A DNA stretch of 64,000 nucleotides from Pempheris klunzingeri (GCF_042242105.1 NC_092021.1:6188355-6252354); one strand, 5' to 3'; shown: positions 19,132 to 30,952, counted from the stretch's first letter. Notes: generated by a model not told the origin, from the sequence alone. Made by a program: numbers and translations.

Positions 19132-19398
19132 GCTGATACCGCTTTCTTTTTCCGTTTCCTTGGGCCTGAAACCATGAAAACCTCATTTGAAGTCAATGCA
19201 GCACTAAGCAAAGGTCAAAAGGACAAGAATGCAGCCGTCTGCAGAATGACTTTGGTAAGACTTGATGCCAATAGCTTTCACCAGAGTATAGAGCTCTCTG
19301 TTTTTACTCAAAACGGACATGAAAGACAGAAACGAGCTGATTGAATTTCATTCAGCACTTCCCATATAACTTTATGAAAAGTAAAAGGAGCAGGTGGA

Positions 19399-19472
19399 GG
19401 CACCGTGGCTTAGTTGGTCAAAGTCCCTGTCTTGTAAACAGGAGATCCTGGGTTCAAATCCCAGCGGTGCCT
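19399..19472 (+). tRNA. tRNA-Thr-TGT: tRNA-Thr(TGT), unit 7
   Basis: Identical to unit 1. Confidence 0.94.
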
Positions 19473-19640
19473 GCTTTATCTTCCTTTCCAGCACTAATAA
19501 CCTTCCCAATGTTTGAAATGGCAAGAACCTCATTTGAAACCGATGCAGCAAAAGGCAACCGGACATGAATGTAGCCGGCAGCAGAATGACTTGATACCAA
19601 TGTTTTTCACCAGAGTACTTGAATGCCTTTGCCAACAGTG

Positions 19641-19714
19641 GGTGCTGTGGTTTAATTGGTGAAAGTGCCTGCCTTGTAAACGGGAGAGATTTGGTTTGAA
19701 TCCCAGCCATGCCT
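19641..19714 (+). pseudogene. tRNA-Thr-like pseudogene, unit 7
   Basis: Same decayed sequence as unit 1. Its 5' end and flank (19623-19655) match the patch found before tRNA-Asn of units 8 and 9. Confidence 0.87.
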
Positions 19715-20300
19715 TTATGCATCCATGGTAGCCATTACTTATTTAATCCTGGGAGAGGAAAAATGGACCAGGTTTTCGGTAGTTACCTCCAACATCCTAT
19801 GAACACATCATCTCTAAAGTCTTTCTAAAGTCTATGGACAATGGCGTCTGTCCTGCCAGTGTCTTCGGAAACTGCTATCAGACGCTCCTCTAAACCATGC
19901 AATACAAGCAAGCAGTGCTGCCAGGCCCACGTTGGAGTTGAAATCCACTGCTGAAACACAACGAAAAGCCGCCTGACAGCAGAATTGTGATGGATAGGTT
20001 CATTGACACTCACAGTGTGTTTGAAACTGCATATAACACGGGAGAGACACTGACCTGAAATGAGCTTTTTTGCATCCACAACCAAGGATTGGCGTTGCAG
20101 TCAATGCAGTGACCAAGACCCATGGGACAAAATTCTGGCCTCTATCCGACAAGGGATTGTAGGATTGTAGGACTGGAGTGAAGGATCGGTCCCACTCTTT
20201 ACAGCCTTAATTGCAACAACAGGACTAGGTTTTGAGGTATCATGGAGCAGAGCTTGGAAGAAGAGGCCACAGCCTTTGTTGAATGCCCACTTTGGGGACT

Positions 20301-20333
20301 ATGCCTTTGCCAACAGTGGGTGCTGTGGTTTAA
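20301..20333 (+). repeat. 33-bp patch copied from the Thr pseudogene, before unit 8
   Basis: Replaces the usual AGGCAA just before tRNA-Asn with sequence identical to the 5' flank and first bases of the Thr-like pseudogene (as at 19623-19655), a net gain of 27 bp. It changes the immediate 5' flank of the tRNA-Asn gene. Confidence 0.93.
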
Positions 20334-20407
20334 GTCTCTGTGGCGCAATCGGCCAGCGCGCTCGGCTGTTAACCGAGAGGATGGTGGTTCGAGCCCACCC
20401 AGGGACG
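20334..20407 (+). tRNA. tRNA-Asn-GTT: tRNA-Asn(GTT), unit 8
   Basis: Body identical to unit 1. The 5' flank is replaced by the patch at 20301-20333, so start-site context differs from most units. Confidence 0.96.
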
Positions 20408-20693
20408 AAAACTTGTTTGCGGCTGTGCAGCAAGAGTTCTGGTCGTGCCCTTGGAACTTGACGTGCTGCCTGGACCTGGCTAGAAGGCCCGAGCTCTTCC
20501 TTGTGGCTTCAGAGGTGTTGGCTTTTGTGCTTCTGCTTGCCAGCCTTGAATTGAACAAGGAGTCTTTCAAGGCACTTTGCTGTCAATGTCTTTTTTTGCT
20601 TTTTAACTGAAAACGGTAATGAAAGGCAGAACCAAGTTCATGCAATTTCATTCAACTCTTCCTATGTAACTTTGGGAAAAGTGTAAAAGCTGT

Positions 20694-20767
20694 GGCGCCG
20701 TGGCTTAGTTGGTCAAAGTGCCTGTCTAGTAAACAGGAGATCCTGGGTTCAAATCCCAGCGGTGCCT
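20694..20767 (+). tRNA. tRNA-Thr-AGT: tRNA-Thr(AGT), unit 8
   Basis: Identical to unit 1; T5 terminator present. Confidence 0.97.
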
Positions 20768-21034
20768 GCTGATACCTCTTTCTTTTTCCGTTTCCTTGGG
20801 CCTGAAACCATGAAAACCTCATTTGAAGTCAATGCAGCACTAAGCAAAGGTCAAAAGGACAAGAATGCAGCCGTCTGCAGAATGACTTTGGTAAGACTTG
20901 ATGCCAATAGCTTTCACCAGAGTATAGAGCTCTCTGTTTTTACTCAAAACGGACATGAAAGACAGAAACGAGCTGATTGAATTTCATTCAGCACTTCCCA
21001 TATAACTTTATGAAAAGTAAAAGGAGCAGGTGGA

Positions 21035-21108
21035 GGCACCGTGGCTTAGTTGGTCAAAGTCCCTGTCTTGTAAACAGGAGATCCTGGGTTCAAATCCCAG
21101 CGGTGCCT
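21035..21108 (+). tRNA. tRNA-Thr-TGT: tRNA-Thr(TGT), unit 8
   Basis: Identical to unit 1. Confidence 0.94.
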
Positions 21109-21276
21109 GCTTTATCTTCCTTTCCAGCACTAATAACCTTCCCAATGTTTGAAATGGCAAGAACCTCATTTGAAACCGATGCAGCAAAAGGCAACCGGAC
21201 ATGAATGTAGCCGGCAGCAGAATGACTTGATACCAATGTTTTTCACCAGAGTACTTGAATGCCTTTGCCAACAGTG

Positions 21277-21350
21277 GGTGCTGTGGTTTAATTGGTGAAA
21301 GTGCCTGCCTTGTAAACGGGAGAGATTTGGTTTGAATCCCAGCCATGCCT
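21277..21350 (+). pseudogene. tRNA-Thr-like pseudogene, unit 8
   Basis: Same decayed sequence as unit 1. Confidence 0.87.
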
Positions 21351-21936
21351 TTATGCATCCATGGTAGCCATTACTTATTTAATCCTGGGAGAGGAAAAAT
21401 GGACCAGGTTTTCGGTAGTTACCTCCAACATCCTATGAACACATCATCTCTAAAGTCTTTCTAAAGTCTATGGACAATGGCGTCTGTCCTGCCAGTGTCT
21501 TCGGAAACTGCTATCAGACGCTCCTCTAAACCATGCAATACAAGCAAGCAGTGCTGCCAGGCCCACGTTGGAGTTGAAATCCACTGCTGAAACACAACGA
21601 AAAGCCGCCTGACAGCAGAATTGTGATGGATAGGTTCATTGACACTCACAGTGTGTTTGAAACTGCATATAACACGGGAGAGACACTGACATGAAATGAG
21701 CTTTTTTGCATCCACAACCAAGGATTGGCGTTGCAGTCAATGCAGTGACCAAGACCCATGGGACAAAATTCTGGCCTCTATCCGACAAGGGATTGTAGGA
21801 TTGTAGGACTGGAGTGAAGGATCGGTCCCACTCTTTACAGCCTTAATTGCAACAACAGGACTAGGTTTTGAGGTATCATGGAGCAGAGCTTGGAAGAAGA
21901 GGCCACAGCCTTTGTTGAATGCCCACTTTGGGGACT

Positions 21937-21969
21937 ATGCCTTTGCCAACAGTGGGTGCTGTGGTTTAA
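21937..21969 (+). repeat. 33-bp patch copied from the Thr pseudogene, before unit 9
   Basis: Second copy of the patch at 20301-20333, exactly 1636 bp away, so it spread by duplication of a whole unit. Confidence 0.93.
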
Positions 21970-22043
21970 GTCTCTGTGGCGCAATCGGCCAGCGCGCTCG
22001 GCTGTTAACCGAGAGGATGGTGGTTCGAGCCCACCCAGGGACG
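21970..22043 (+). tRNA. tRNA-Asn-GTT: tRNA-Asn(GTT), unit 9
   Basis: Body identical to unit 1; altered 5' flank as in unit 8. Confidence 0.96.
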
Positions 22044-22329
22044 AAAACTTGTTTGCGGCTGTGCAGCAAGAGTTCTGGTCGTGCCCTTGGAACTTGACGT
22101 GCTGCCTGGACCTGGCTAGAAGGCCCGAGCTCTTCCTTGTGGCTTCAGAGGTGTTGGCTTTTGTGCTTCTGCTTGCCAGCCTTGAATTGAACAAGGAGTC
22201 TTTCAAGGCACTTTGCTGTCAATGTCTTTTTTTGCTTTTTAACTGAAAACGGTAATGAAAGGCAGAACCAAGTTCATGCAATTTCATTCAACTCTTCCTA
22301 TGTAACTTTGGGAAAAGTGTAAAAGCTGT

Positions 22330-22403
22330 GGCGCCGTGGCTTAGTTGGTCAAAGTGCCTGTCTAGTAAACAGGAGATCCTGGGTTCAAATCCCAGCGGTG
22401 CCT
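22330..22403 (+). tRNA. tRNA-Thr-AGT: tRNA-Thr(AGT), unit 9
   Basis: Identical to unit 1; T5 terminator present. Confidence 0.97.
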
Positions 22404-22670
22404 GCTGATACCTCTTTCTTTTTCCGTTTCCTTGGGCCTGAAACCATGAAAACCTCATTTGAAGTCAATGCAGCACTAAGCAAAGGTCAAAAGGACAAGA
22501 ATGCAGCCGTCTGCAGAATGACTTTGGTAAGACTTGATGCCAATAGCTTTCACCAGAGTATAGAGCTCTCTGTTTTTACTCAAAACGGACATGAAAGACA
22601 GAAACGAGCTGATTGAATTTCATTCAGCACTTCCCATATAACTTTATGAAAAGTAAAAGGAGCAGGTGGA

Positions 22671-22744
22671 GGCACCGTGGCTTAGTTGGTCAAAGTCCCT
22701 GTCTTGTAAACAGGAGATCCTGGGTTCAAATCCCAGCGGTGCCT
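22671..22744 (+). tRNA. tRNA-Thr-TGT: tRNA-Thr(TGT), unit 9
   Basis: Identical to unit 1. Confidence 0.94.
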
Positions 22745-22912
22745 GCTTTATCTTCCTTTCCAGCACTAATAACCTTCCCAATGTTTGAAATGGCAAGAAC
22801 CTCATTTGAAACCGATGCAGCAAAAGGCAACCGGACATGAATGTAGCCGGCAGCAGAATGACTTGATACCAATGTTTTTCACCAGAGTACTTGAATGCCT
22901 TTGCCAACAGTG

Positions 22913-22986
22913 GGTGCTGTGGTTTAATTGGTGAAAGTGCCTGCCTTGTAAACGGGAGAGATTTGGTTTGAATCCCAGCCATGCCT
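22913..22986 (+). pseudogene. tRNA-Thr-like pseudogene, unit 9
   Basis: Same decayed sequence as unit 1. Confidence 0.87.
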
Positions 22987-23578
22987 TTATGCATCCATGG
23001 TAGCCATTACTTATTTAATCCTGGGAGAGGAAAAATGGACCAGGTTTTCGGTAGTTACCTCCAACATCCTATGAACACATCATCTCTAAAGTCTTTCTAA
23101 AGTCTATGGACAATGGCGTCTGTCCTGCCAGTGTCTTCGGAAACTGCTATCAGACGCTCCTCTAAACCATGCAATACAAGCAAGCAGTGCTGCCAGGCCC
23201 ACGTTGGAGTTGAAATCCACTGCTGAAACACAACGAAAAGCCGCCTGACAGCAGAATTGTGATGGATAGGTTCATTGACACTCACAGTGTGTTTGAAACT
23301 GCATATAACACGGGAGAGACACTGACCTGAAATGAGCTTTTTTGCATCCACAACCAAGGATTGGCGTTGCAGTCAATGCAGTGACCAAGACCCATGGGAC
23401 AAAATTCTGGCCTCTATCCGACAAGGGATTGTAGGATTGTAGGACTGGAGTGAAGGATCGGTCCCACTCTTTACAGCCTTAATTGCAACAACAGGACTAG
23501 GTTTTGAGGTATCATGGAGCAGAGCTTGGAAGAAGAGGCCACAGCCTTTGTTGAATGCCCACTTTGGGGACTAGGCAA

Positions 23579-23652
23579 GTCTCTGTGGCGCAATCGGCCA
23601 GCGCGCTCGGCTGTTAACTGAGAGGATGGTGGTTCGAGCCCACCCAGGGACG
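23579..23652 (+). tRNA. tRNA-Asn-GTT: tRNA-Asn(GTT), unit 10, anticodon-stem variant
   Basis: One change from the consensus: the 3' anticodon stem reads CTGAG instead of CCGAG, so G30-C40 becomes a G-U wobble. The fold is kept and the gene is probably still usable. Confidence 0.93.
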
Positions 23653-23938
23653 AAAACTTGTTTGCGGCTGTGCAGCAAGAGTTCTGGTCGTGCCCTTGGA
23701 ACTTGACGTGCTGCCTGGACCTGGCTAGAAGGCCCGAGCTCTTCCTTGTGGCTTCAGAGGTGTTGGCTTTTGTGCTTCTGCTTGCCAGCCTTGAATTGAA
23801 CAAGGAGTCTTTCAAGGCACTTTGCTGTCAATGTCTTTTTTTGCTTTTTAACTGAAAACGGTAATGAAAGGCAGAACCAAGTTCATGCAATTTCATTCAA
23901 CTCTTCCTATGTAACTTTGGGAAAAGTGTAAAAGCTGT

Positions 23939-24012
23939 GGCGCCGTGGCTTAGTTGGTCAAAGTGCCTGTCTAGTAAACAGGAGATCCTGGGTTCAAATC
24001 CCAGCGGTGCCT
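23939..24012 (+). tRNA. tRNA-Thr-AGT: tRNA-Thr(AGT), unit 10, fusion locus
   Basis: AGT body with the 3' flank of the TGT gene, as in unit 2. No close T5. Confidence 0.94.
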
Positions 24013-24180
24013 GCTTTATCTTCCTTTCCAGCACTAATAACCTTCCCAATGTCTGAAATGGCAAGAACCTCATTTGAAACCGATGCAGCAAAAGGCAACC
24101 GGACATGAATGTAGCCGGCAGCAGAATGACTTGATACCAATGTTTGTCACCAGAGTACTTGAATGCCTTTGCCAACAGTG

Positions 24181-24254
24181 GGTGCTGTGGTTTATTTGGT
24201 GAAAGTGCCTGCCTTGTAAACGGGAGAGATTTGGTTTGAATCCCAGCCATGCCT
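24181..24254 (+). pseudogene. tRNA-Thr-like pseudogene, unit 10
   Basis: As unit 1 with TTTATTTGG instead of TTTAATTGG in the D region, a marker shared with units 12 and 14. Confidence 0.88.
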
Positions 24255-24844
24255 TTATGCGTCCATGGTAGCCATTACTTATTTAATCCTGGGAGAGGAA
24301 AAATGGACCAGGTTTTCGGTAGTTACCTCCAACATCCTATGAACACATCATCTCAGTGGTTTCTAAAGTCTATGGACAATGGCGTCTGTCCTGCCAGTGT
24401 CTTCGGAAACTGCTATCAGATGCTCCTCTAAACCATGCAATACAAGCAAGCAGTGCTGCCAGGCCCACGTTGGAGTTGAAATCCACTGCTGAAACACAAC
24501 GAAAAGCCGCCTGACAGCAGAATTGTGATGGATAGGTTCATTGACACTCACAGTGTGTTTGAAACTGCATATAACACGGGAGAGACACTGACCTGAAATG
24601 AGCTTTTTTGCATCCACAACCAAGGATTGGCGTTGCAGTCAATGCAGTGACCAAGACCCATGGGACAAAATTCTGGCCTCTATCCGACAAGGGATTGTAG
24701 GATTGTAGGACTGGAGTGAAGGATCGGTCCCACTCTTTACAGCCTTAATTGCAACAACAGGACTAGGTTTTGAGGTATCATGGAGCAGAGCTTGGAAGAA
24801 GAGGCCACAGCCTTTGTTGAATGCCCACTTTGGGGACTAGGCAA

Positions 24845-24918
24845 GTCTCTGTGGCGCAATCGGCCAGCGCGCTCGGCTGTTAACCGAGAGGATGGTGGTT
24901 CGAGCCCACCCAGGGACG
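24845..24918 (+). tRNA. tRNA-Asn-GTT: tRNA-Asn(GTT), unit 11
   Basis: Identical to unit 1. Confidence 0.97.
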
Positions 24919-25204
24919 AAAACTTGTTTGCGGCTGTGCAGCAAGAGTTCTGGTCGTGCCCTTGGAACTTGACGTGCTGCCTGGACCTGGCTAGAAGGCC
25001 CGAGCTCTTCCTTGTGGCTTCAGAGGTGTTGGCTTTTGTGCTTCTGCTTGCCAGCCTTGAATTGAACAAGGAGTCTTTCAAGGCACTTTGCTGTCAATGT
25101 CTTTTTTTGCTTTTTAACTGAAAACGGTAATGAAAGGCAGAACCAAGTTCATGCAATTTCATTCAACTCTTCCTATGTAACTTTGGGAAAAGTGTAAAAG
25201 CTGT

Positions 25205-25278
25205 GGCGCCGTGGCTTAGTTGGTCAAAGTGCCTGTCTAGTAAACAGGAGATCCTGGGTTCAAATCCCAGCGGTGCCT
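25205..25278 (+). tRNA. tRNA-Thr-AGT: tRNA-Thr(AGT), unit 11
   Basis: Identical to unit 1; T5 terminator present. Confidence 0.97.
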
Positions 25279-25545
25279 GCTGATACCGCTTTCTTTTTCC
25301 GTTTCCTTGGGCCTGAAACCATGAAAACCTCATTTGAAGTCAATGCAGCACTAAGCAAAGGTCAAAAGGACAAGAATGCAGCCGTCTGCAGAATGACTTT
25401 GGTAAGACTTGATGCCAATAGCTTTCACCAGAGTATAGAGCTCTCTGTTTTTACTCAAAACGGACATGAAAGACAGAAACGAGCTGATTGAATTTCATTC
25501 AGCACTTCCCATATAACTTTATGAAAAGTAAAAGGAGCAGGTGGA

Positions 25546-25619
25546 GGCACCGTGGCTTAGTTGGTCAAAGTCCCTGTCTTGTAAACAGGAGATCCTGGGT
25601 TCAAATCCCAGCGGTGCCT
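25546..25619 (+). tRNA. tRNA-Thr-TGT: tRNA-Thr(TGT), unit 11
   Basis: Identical to unit 1. Confidence 0.94.
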
Positions 25620-25787
25620 GCTTTATCTTCCTTTCCAGCACTAATAACCTTCCCAATGTTTGAAATGGCAAGAACCTCATTTGAAACCGATGCAGCAAAA
25701 GGCAACCGGACATGAATGTAGCCGGCAGCAGAATGACTTGATACCAATGTTTTTCACCAGAGTACTTGAATGCCTTTGCCAACAGTG

Positions 25788-25861
25788 GGTGCTGTGGTTT
25801 AATTGGTGAAAGTGCCTGCCTTGTAAACGGGAGAGATTTGGTTTGAATCCCAGCCATGCCT
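25788..25861 (+). pseudogene. tRNA-Thr-like pseudogene, unit 11
   Basis: Same decayed sequence as unit 1. Confidence 0.87.
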
Positions 25862-26453
25862 TTATGCATCCATGGTAGCCATTACTTATTTAATCCTGGG
25901 AGAGGAAAAATGGACCAGGTTTTCGGTAGTTACCTCCAACATCCTATGAACACATCATCTCTAAAGTCTTTCTAAAGTCTATGGACAATGGCGTCTGTCC
26001 TGCCAGTGTCTTCGGAAACTGCTATCAGACGCTCCTCTAAACCATGCAATACAAGCAAGCAGTGCTGCCAGGCCCACGTTGGAGTTGAAATCCACTGCTG
26101 AAACACAACGAAAAGCCGCCTGACAGCAGAATTGTGATGGATAGGTTCATTGACACTCACAGTGTGTTTGAAACTGCATATAACACGGGAGAGACACTGA
26201 CCTGAAATGAGCTTTTTTGCATCCACAACCAAGGATTGGCGTTGCAGTCAATGCAGTGACCAAGACCCATGGGACAAAATTCTGGCCTCTATCCGACAAG
26301 GGATTGTAGGATTGTAGGACTGGAGTGAAGGATCGGTCCCACTCTTTACAGCCTTAATTGCAACAACAGGACTAGGTTTTGAGGTATCATGGAGCAGAGC
26401 TTGGAAGAAGAGGCCACAGCCTTTGTTGAATGCCCACTTTGGGGACTAGGCAA

Positions 26454-26527
26454 GTCTCTGTGGCGCAATCGGCCAGCGCGCTCGGCTGTTAACCGAGAGG
26501 ATGGTGGTTCGAGCCCACCCAGGGACG
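26454..26527 (+). tRNA. tRNA-Asn-GTT: tRNA-Asn(GTT), unit 12
   Basis: Identical to unit 1. Confidence 0.97.
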
Positions 26528-26813
26528 AAAACTTGTTTGCGGCTGTGCAGCAAGAGTTCTGGTCGTGCCCTTGGAACTTGACGTGCTGCCTGGACCTGGC
26601 TAGAAGGCCCGAGCTCTTCCTTGTGGCTTCAGAGGTGTTGGCTTTTGTGCTTCTGCTTGCCAGCCTTGAATTGAACAAGGAGTCTTTCAAGGCACTTTGC
26701 TGTCAATGTCTTTTTTTGCTTTTTAACTGAAAACGGTAATGAAAGGCAGAACCAAGTTCATGCAATTTCATTCAACTCTTCCTATGTAACTTTGGGAAAA
26801 GTGTAAAAGCTGT

Positions 26814-26887
26814 GGCGCCGTGGCTTAGTTGGTCAAAGTGCCTGTCTAGTAAACAGGAGATCCTGGGTTCAAATCCCAGCGGTGCCT
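26814..26887 (+). tRNA. tRNA-Thr-AGT: tRNA-Thr(AGT), unit 12, fusion locus
   Basis: AGT body with the 3' flank of the TGT gene. No close T5. Confidence 0.94.
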
Positions 26888-27055
26888 GCTTTATCTTCCT
26901 TTCCAGCACTAATAACCTTCCCAATGTCTGAAATGGCAAGAACCTCATTTGAAACCGATGCAGCAAAAGGCAACCGGACATGAATGTAGCCGGCAGCAGA
27001 ATGACTTGATACCAATGTTTGTCACCAGAGTACTTGAATGCCTTTGCCAACAGTG

Positions 27056-27129
27056 GGTGCTGTGGTTTATTTGGTGAAAGTGCCTGCCTTGTAAACGGGA
27101 GAGATTTGGTTTGAATCCCAGCCATGCCT
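27056..27129 (+). pseudogene. tRNA-Thr-like pseudogene, unit 12
   Basis: Carries the TTTATTTGG marker shared with units 10 and 14. Confidence 0.88.
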
Positions 27130-27719
27130 TTATGCGTCCATGGTAGCCATTACTTATTTAATCCTGGGAGAGGAAAAATGGACCAGGTTTTCGGTAGTTA
27201 CCTCCAACATCCTATGAACACATCATCTCAGTGGTTTCTAAAGTCTATGGACAATGGCGTCTGTCCTGCCAGTGTCTTCGGAAACTGCTATCAGATGCTC
27301 CTCTAAACCATGCAATACAAGCAAGCAGTGCTGCCAGGCCCACGTTGGAGTTGAAATCCACTGCTGAAACACAACGAAAAGCCGCCTGACAGCAGAATTG
27401 TGATGGATAGGTTCATTGACACTCACAGTGTGTTTGAAACTGCATATAACATGGGAGAGACACTGACCTGAAATGAGCTTTTTTGCATCCACAACCAAGG
27501 ATTGGCGTTGCAGTCAATGCAGTGACCAAGACCCATGGGACAAAATTCTGGCCTCTATCCGACAAGGGATTGTAGGATTGTAGGACTGGAGTGAAGGATC
27601 GGTCCCACTCTTTACAGCCTTAATTGCAACAACAGGACTAGGTTTTGAGGTATCATGGAGCAGAGCTTGGAAGAAGAGGCCACAGCCTTTGTTGAATGCC
27701 CACTTTGGGGACTAGGCAA

Positions 27720-27793
27720 GTCTCTGTGGCGCAATCGGCCAGCGCGCTCGGCTGTTAACCGAGAGGATGGTGGTTCGAGCCCACCCAGGGACG
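27720..27793 (+). tRNA. tRNA-Asn-GTT: tRNA-Asn(GTT), unit 13
   Basis: Identical to unit 1. Confidence 0.97.
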
Positions 27794-28079
27794 AAAACTT
27801 GTTTGCGGCTGTGCAGCAAGAGTTCTGGTTGTGTCCTTGGAACTTGACGTGCAGCCTGGACCTGGCTAGAAGGCCCGAGCTCTTCCTTGTGGCTTCAGAG
27901 GTGTTGGCTTTTGTGCTTCTGCTTGCCAGCCTTGAATTGAACAAGGAGTCTTTCAAGGCACTTTGCTGTCAATGTCTTTTTTTGCTTTTTAACTGAAAAC
28001 GGTAATGAAAGGCAGAACCAAGGTCATGCAATTTCATTCAACTCTTCCTATGTAACTTTGGGAAAAGTGTAAAAGCTGT

Positions 28080-28153
28080 GGCGCCGTGGCTTAGTTGGTC
28101 AAAGTGCCTGTCTAGTAAACAGGAGATCCTGGGTTCAAATCCCAGCGGTGCCT
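28080..28153 (+). tRNA. tRNA-Thr-AGT: tRNA-Thr(AGT), unit 13
   Basis: Identical to unit 1; T5 terminator present. Confidence 0.97.
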
Positions 28154-28420
28154 GCTGATACCTCTTTCTTTTTCCGTTTCCTTGGGCCTGAAACCATGAA
28201 AACCTCATTTGAAGTCAATGCAGCACTAAGCAAAGGTCAAAAGGACAAGAATGCAGCCGTCTGCAGAATGACTTTGGTAAGACTTGATGCCAATAGCTTT
28301 CACCAGAGTATAGAGCTCTCTGTTTTTACTCAAAACGGACATGAAAGACAGAAACGAGCTGATTGAATTTCATTCAGCACTTCCCATATAACTTTATGAA
28401 AAGTAAAAGGAGCAGGTGGA

Positions 28421-28494
28421 GGCACCGTGGCTTAGTTGGTCAAAGTCCCTGTCTTGTAAACAGGAGATCCTGGGTTCAAATCCCAGCGGTGCCT
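28421..28494 (+). tRNA. tRNA-Thr-TGT: tRNA-Thr(TGT), unit 13
   Basis: Identical to unit 1. The 3' flank is the first with GGACAAGAATG in place of GGACATGAATG, a marker of the right-hand units. Confidence 0.94.
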
Positions 28495-28662
28495 GCTTTA
28501 TCTTCCTTTCCAGCACTAATAACCTTCCCAATGTTTGAAATGGCAAGAACCTCATTTGAAACCGATGCAGCAAAAGGCAACCGGACAAGAATGTAGCCGG
28601 CAGCAGAATGACTTGATACCAATGTTTTTCACCAGAGTACTTGAATGCCTTTGCCAACAGTG

Positions 28663-28736
28663 GGTGCTGTGGTTTAATTGGTGAAAGTGCCTGCCTTGTA
28701 AACGGGAGAGATTTGGTTTGAATCCCAGCCATGCCT
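28663..28736 (+). pseudogene. tRNA-Thr-like pseudogene, unit 13
   Basis: Same decayed sequence as unit 1. Confidence 0.87.
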
Positions 28737-29326
28737 TTATGCGTCCATGGTAGCCATTACTTATTTAATCCTGGGAGAGGAAAAATGGACCAGGTTTTCG
28801 GTAGTTACCTCCAACATCCTATGAACACATCATCTCAGTGGTTTCTAAAGTCTATGGACAATGGCGTCTGTCCTGCCAGTGTCTTCGGAAACTGCTATCA
28901 GACGCTCCTCTAAACCATGCAATACAAGCAAGCAGTGCTGCCAGGCCCACGTTGGAGTTGAAATCCACTGCTGAAACACAACGAAAAGCCGCCTGACAGC
29001 AGAATTGTGATGGATAGGTTCATTGACACTCACAGTGTGTTTGAAACTGCATATAACACGGGAGAGACACTGACCTGAAATGAGCTTTTTTGCATCCACA
29101 ACCAAGGATTGGCGTTGCAGTCAATGCAGTGACCAAGACCCATGGGACAAAATTCTGGCCTCTATCCGACAAGGGATTGTAGGATTGTAGGACTGGAGTG
29201 AAGGATCGGTCCCACTCTTTACAGCCTTAATTGCAACAACAGGACTAGGTTTTGAGGTATCATGGAGCAGAGCTTGGAAGAAGAGGCCACAGCCTTTGTT
29301 GAATGCCCACTTTGGGGACTAGGCAA

Positions 29327-29400
29327 GTCTCTGTGGCGCAATCGGCCAGCGCGCTCGGCTGTTAACCGAGAGGATGGTGGTTCGAGCCCACCCAGGGACG
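29327..29400 (+). tRNA. tRNA-Asn-GTT: tRNA-Asn(GTT), unit 14
   Basis: Identical to unit 1. Confidence 0.97.
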
Positions 29401-29686
29401 AAAACTTGTTTGCGGCTGTGCAGCAAGAGTTCTGGTCGTGCCCTTGGAACTTGACGTGCTGCCTGGACCTGGCTAGAAGGCCCGAGCTCTTCCTTGTGGC
29501 TTCAGAGGTGTTGGCTTTTGTGCTTCTGCTTGCCAGCCTTGAATTGAACAAGGAGTCTTTCAAGGCACTTTGCTGTCAATGTCTTTTTTTGCTTTTTAAC
29601 TGAAAACGGTAATGAAAGGCAGAACCAAGTTCATGCAATTTCATTCAACTCTTCCTATGTAACTTTGGGAAAAGTGTAAAAGCTGT

Positions 29687-29760
29687 GGCGCCGTGGCTTA
29701 GTTGGTCAAAGTGCCTGTCTAGTAAACAGGAGATCCTGGGTTCAAATCCCAGCGGTGCCT
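29687..29760 (+). tRNA. tRNA-Thr-AGT: tRNA-Thr(AGT), unit 14, fusion locus
   Basis: AGT body with the 3' flank of the TGT gene. No close T5. Confidence 0.94.
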
Positions 29761-29928
29761 GCTTTATCTTCCTTTCCAGCACTAATAACCTTCCCAATGT
29801 CTGAAATGGCAAGAACCTCATTTGAAACCGATGCAGCAAAAGGCAACCGGACATGAATGTAGCCGGCAGCAGAATGACTTGATACCAATGTTTGTCACCA
29901 GAGTACTTGAATGCCTTTGCCAACAGTG

Positions 29929-30002
29929 GGTGCTGTGGTTTATTTGGTGAAAGTGCCTGCCTTGTAAACGGGAGAGATTTGGTTTGAATCCCAGCCATGC
30001 CT
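29929..30002 (+). pseudogene. tRNA-Thr-like pseudogene, unit 14
   Basis: Carries the TTTATTTGG marker shared with units 10 and 12. Confidence 0.88.
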
Positions 30003-30592
30003 TTATGCGTCCATGGTAGCCATTACTTATTTAATCCTGGGAGAGGAAAAATGGACCAGGTTTTCGGTAGTTACCTCCAACATCCTATGAACACATCATC
30101 TCAGTGGTTTCTAAAGTCTATGGACAATGGCGTCTGTCCTGCCAGTGTCTTCGGAAACTGCTATCAGATGCTCCTCTAAACCATGCAATACAAGCAAGCA
30201 GTGCTGCCAGGCCCACGTTGGAGTTGAAATCCACTGCTGAAACACAACGAAAAGCCGCCTGACAGCAGAATTGTGATGGATAGGTTCATTGACACTCACA
30301 GTGTGTTTGAAACTGCATATAACACGGGAGAGACACTGACCTGAAATGAGCTTTTTTGCATCCACAACCAAGGATTGGCGTTGCAGTCAATGCAGTGACC
30401 AAGACCCATGGGACAAAATTCTGGCCTCTATCCGACAAGGGATTGTAGGATTGTAGGACTGGAGTGAAGGATCGGTCCCACTCTTTACAGCCTTAATTGC
30501 AACAACAGGACTAGGTTTTGAGGTATCATGGAGCAGAGCTTGGAAGAAGAGGCCACAGCCTTTGTTGAATGCCCACTTTGGGGACTAGGCAA

Positions 30593-30666
30593 GTCTCTGT
30601 GGCGCAATCGGCCAGCGCGCTCGGCTGTTAACCGAGAGGATGGTGGTTCGAGCCCACCCAGGGACG
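30593..30666 (+). tRNA. tRNA-Asn-GTT: tRNA-Asn(GTT), unit 15
   Basis: Identical to unit 1. Confidence 0.97.
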
Positions 30667-30952
30667 AAAACTTGTTTGCGGCTGTGCAGCAAGAGTTCTG
30701 GTCGTGCCCTTGGAACTTGACGTGCTGCCTGGACCTGGCTAGAAGGCCCGAGCTCTTCCTTGTGGCTTCAGAGGTGTTGGCTTTTGTGCTTCTGCTTGCC
30801 AGCCTTGAATTGAACAAGGAGTCTTTCAAGGCACTTTGCTGTCAATGTCTTTTTTTGCTTTTTAACTGAAAACGGTAATGAAAGGCAGAACCAAGTTCAT
30901 GCAATTTCATTCAACTCTTCCTATGTAACTTTGGGAAAAGTGTAAAAGCTGT

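Larger units (their letters stand above)
23579..29326 (+). repeat. Dimeric higher-order repeat, units 10-13
   Basis: A short unit and a long unit alternate (1266+1609, then 1266+1607). Short units 10 and 12, and then 14, share TTTATTTGG in the pseudogene and CAGATGCTCC in the spacer. Confidence 0.75.
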
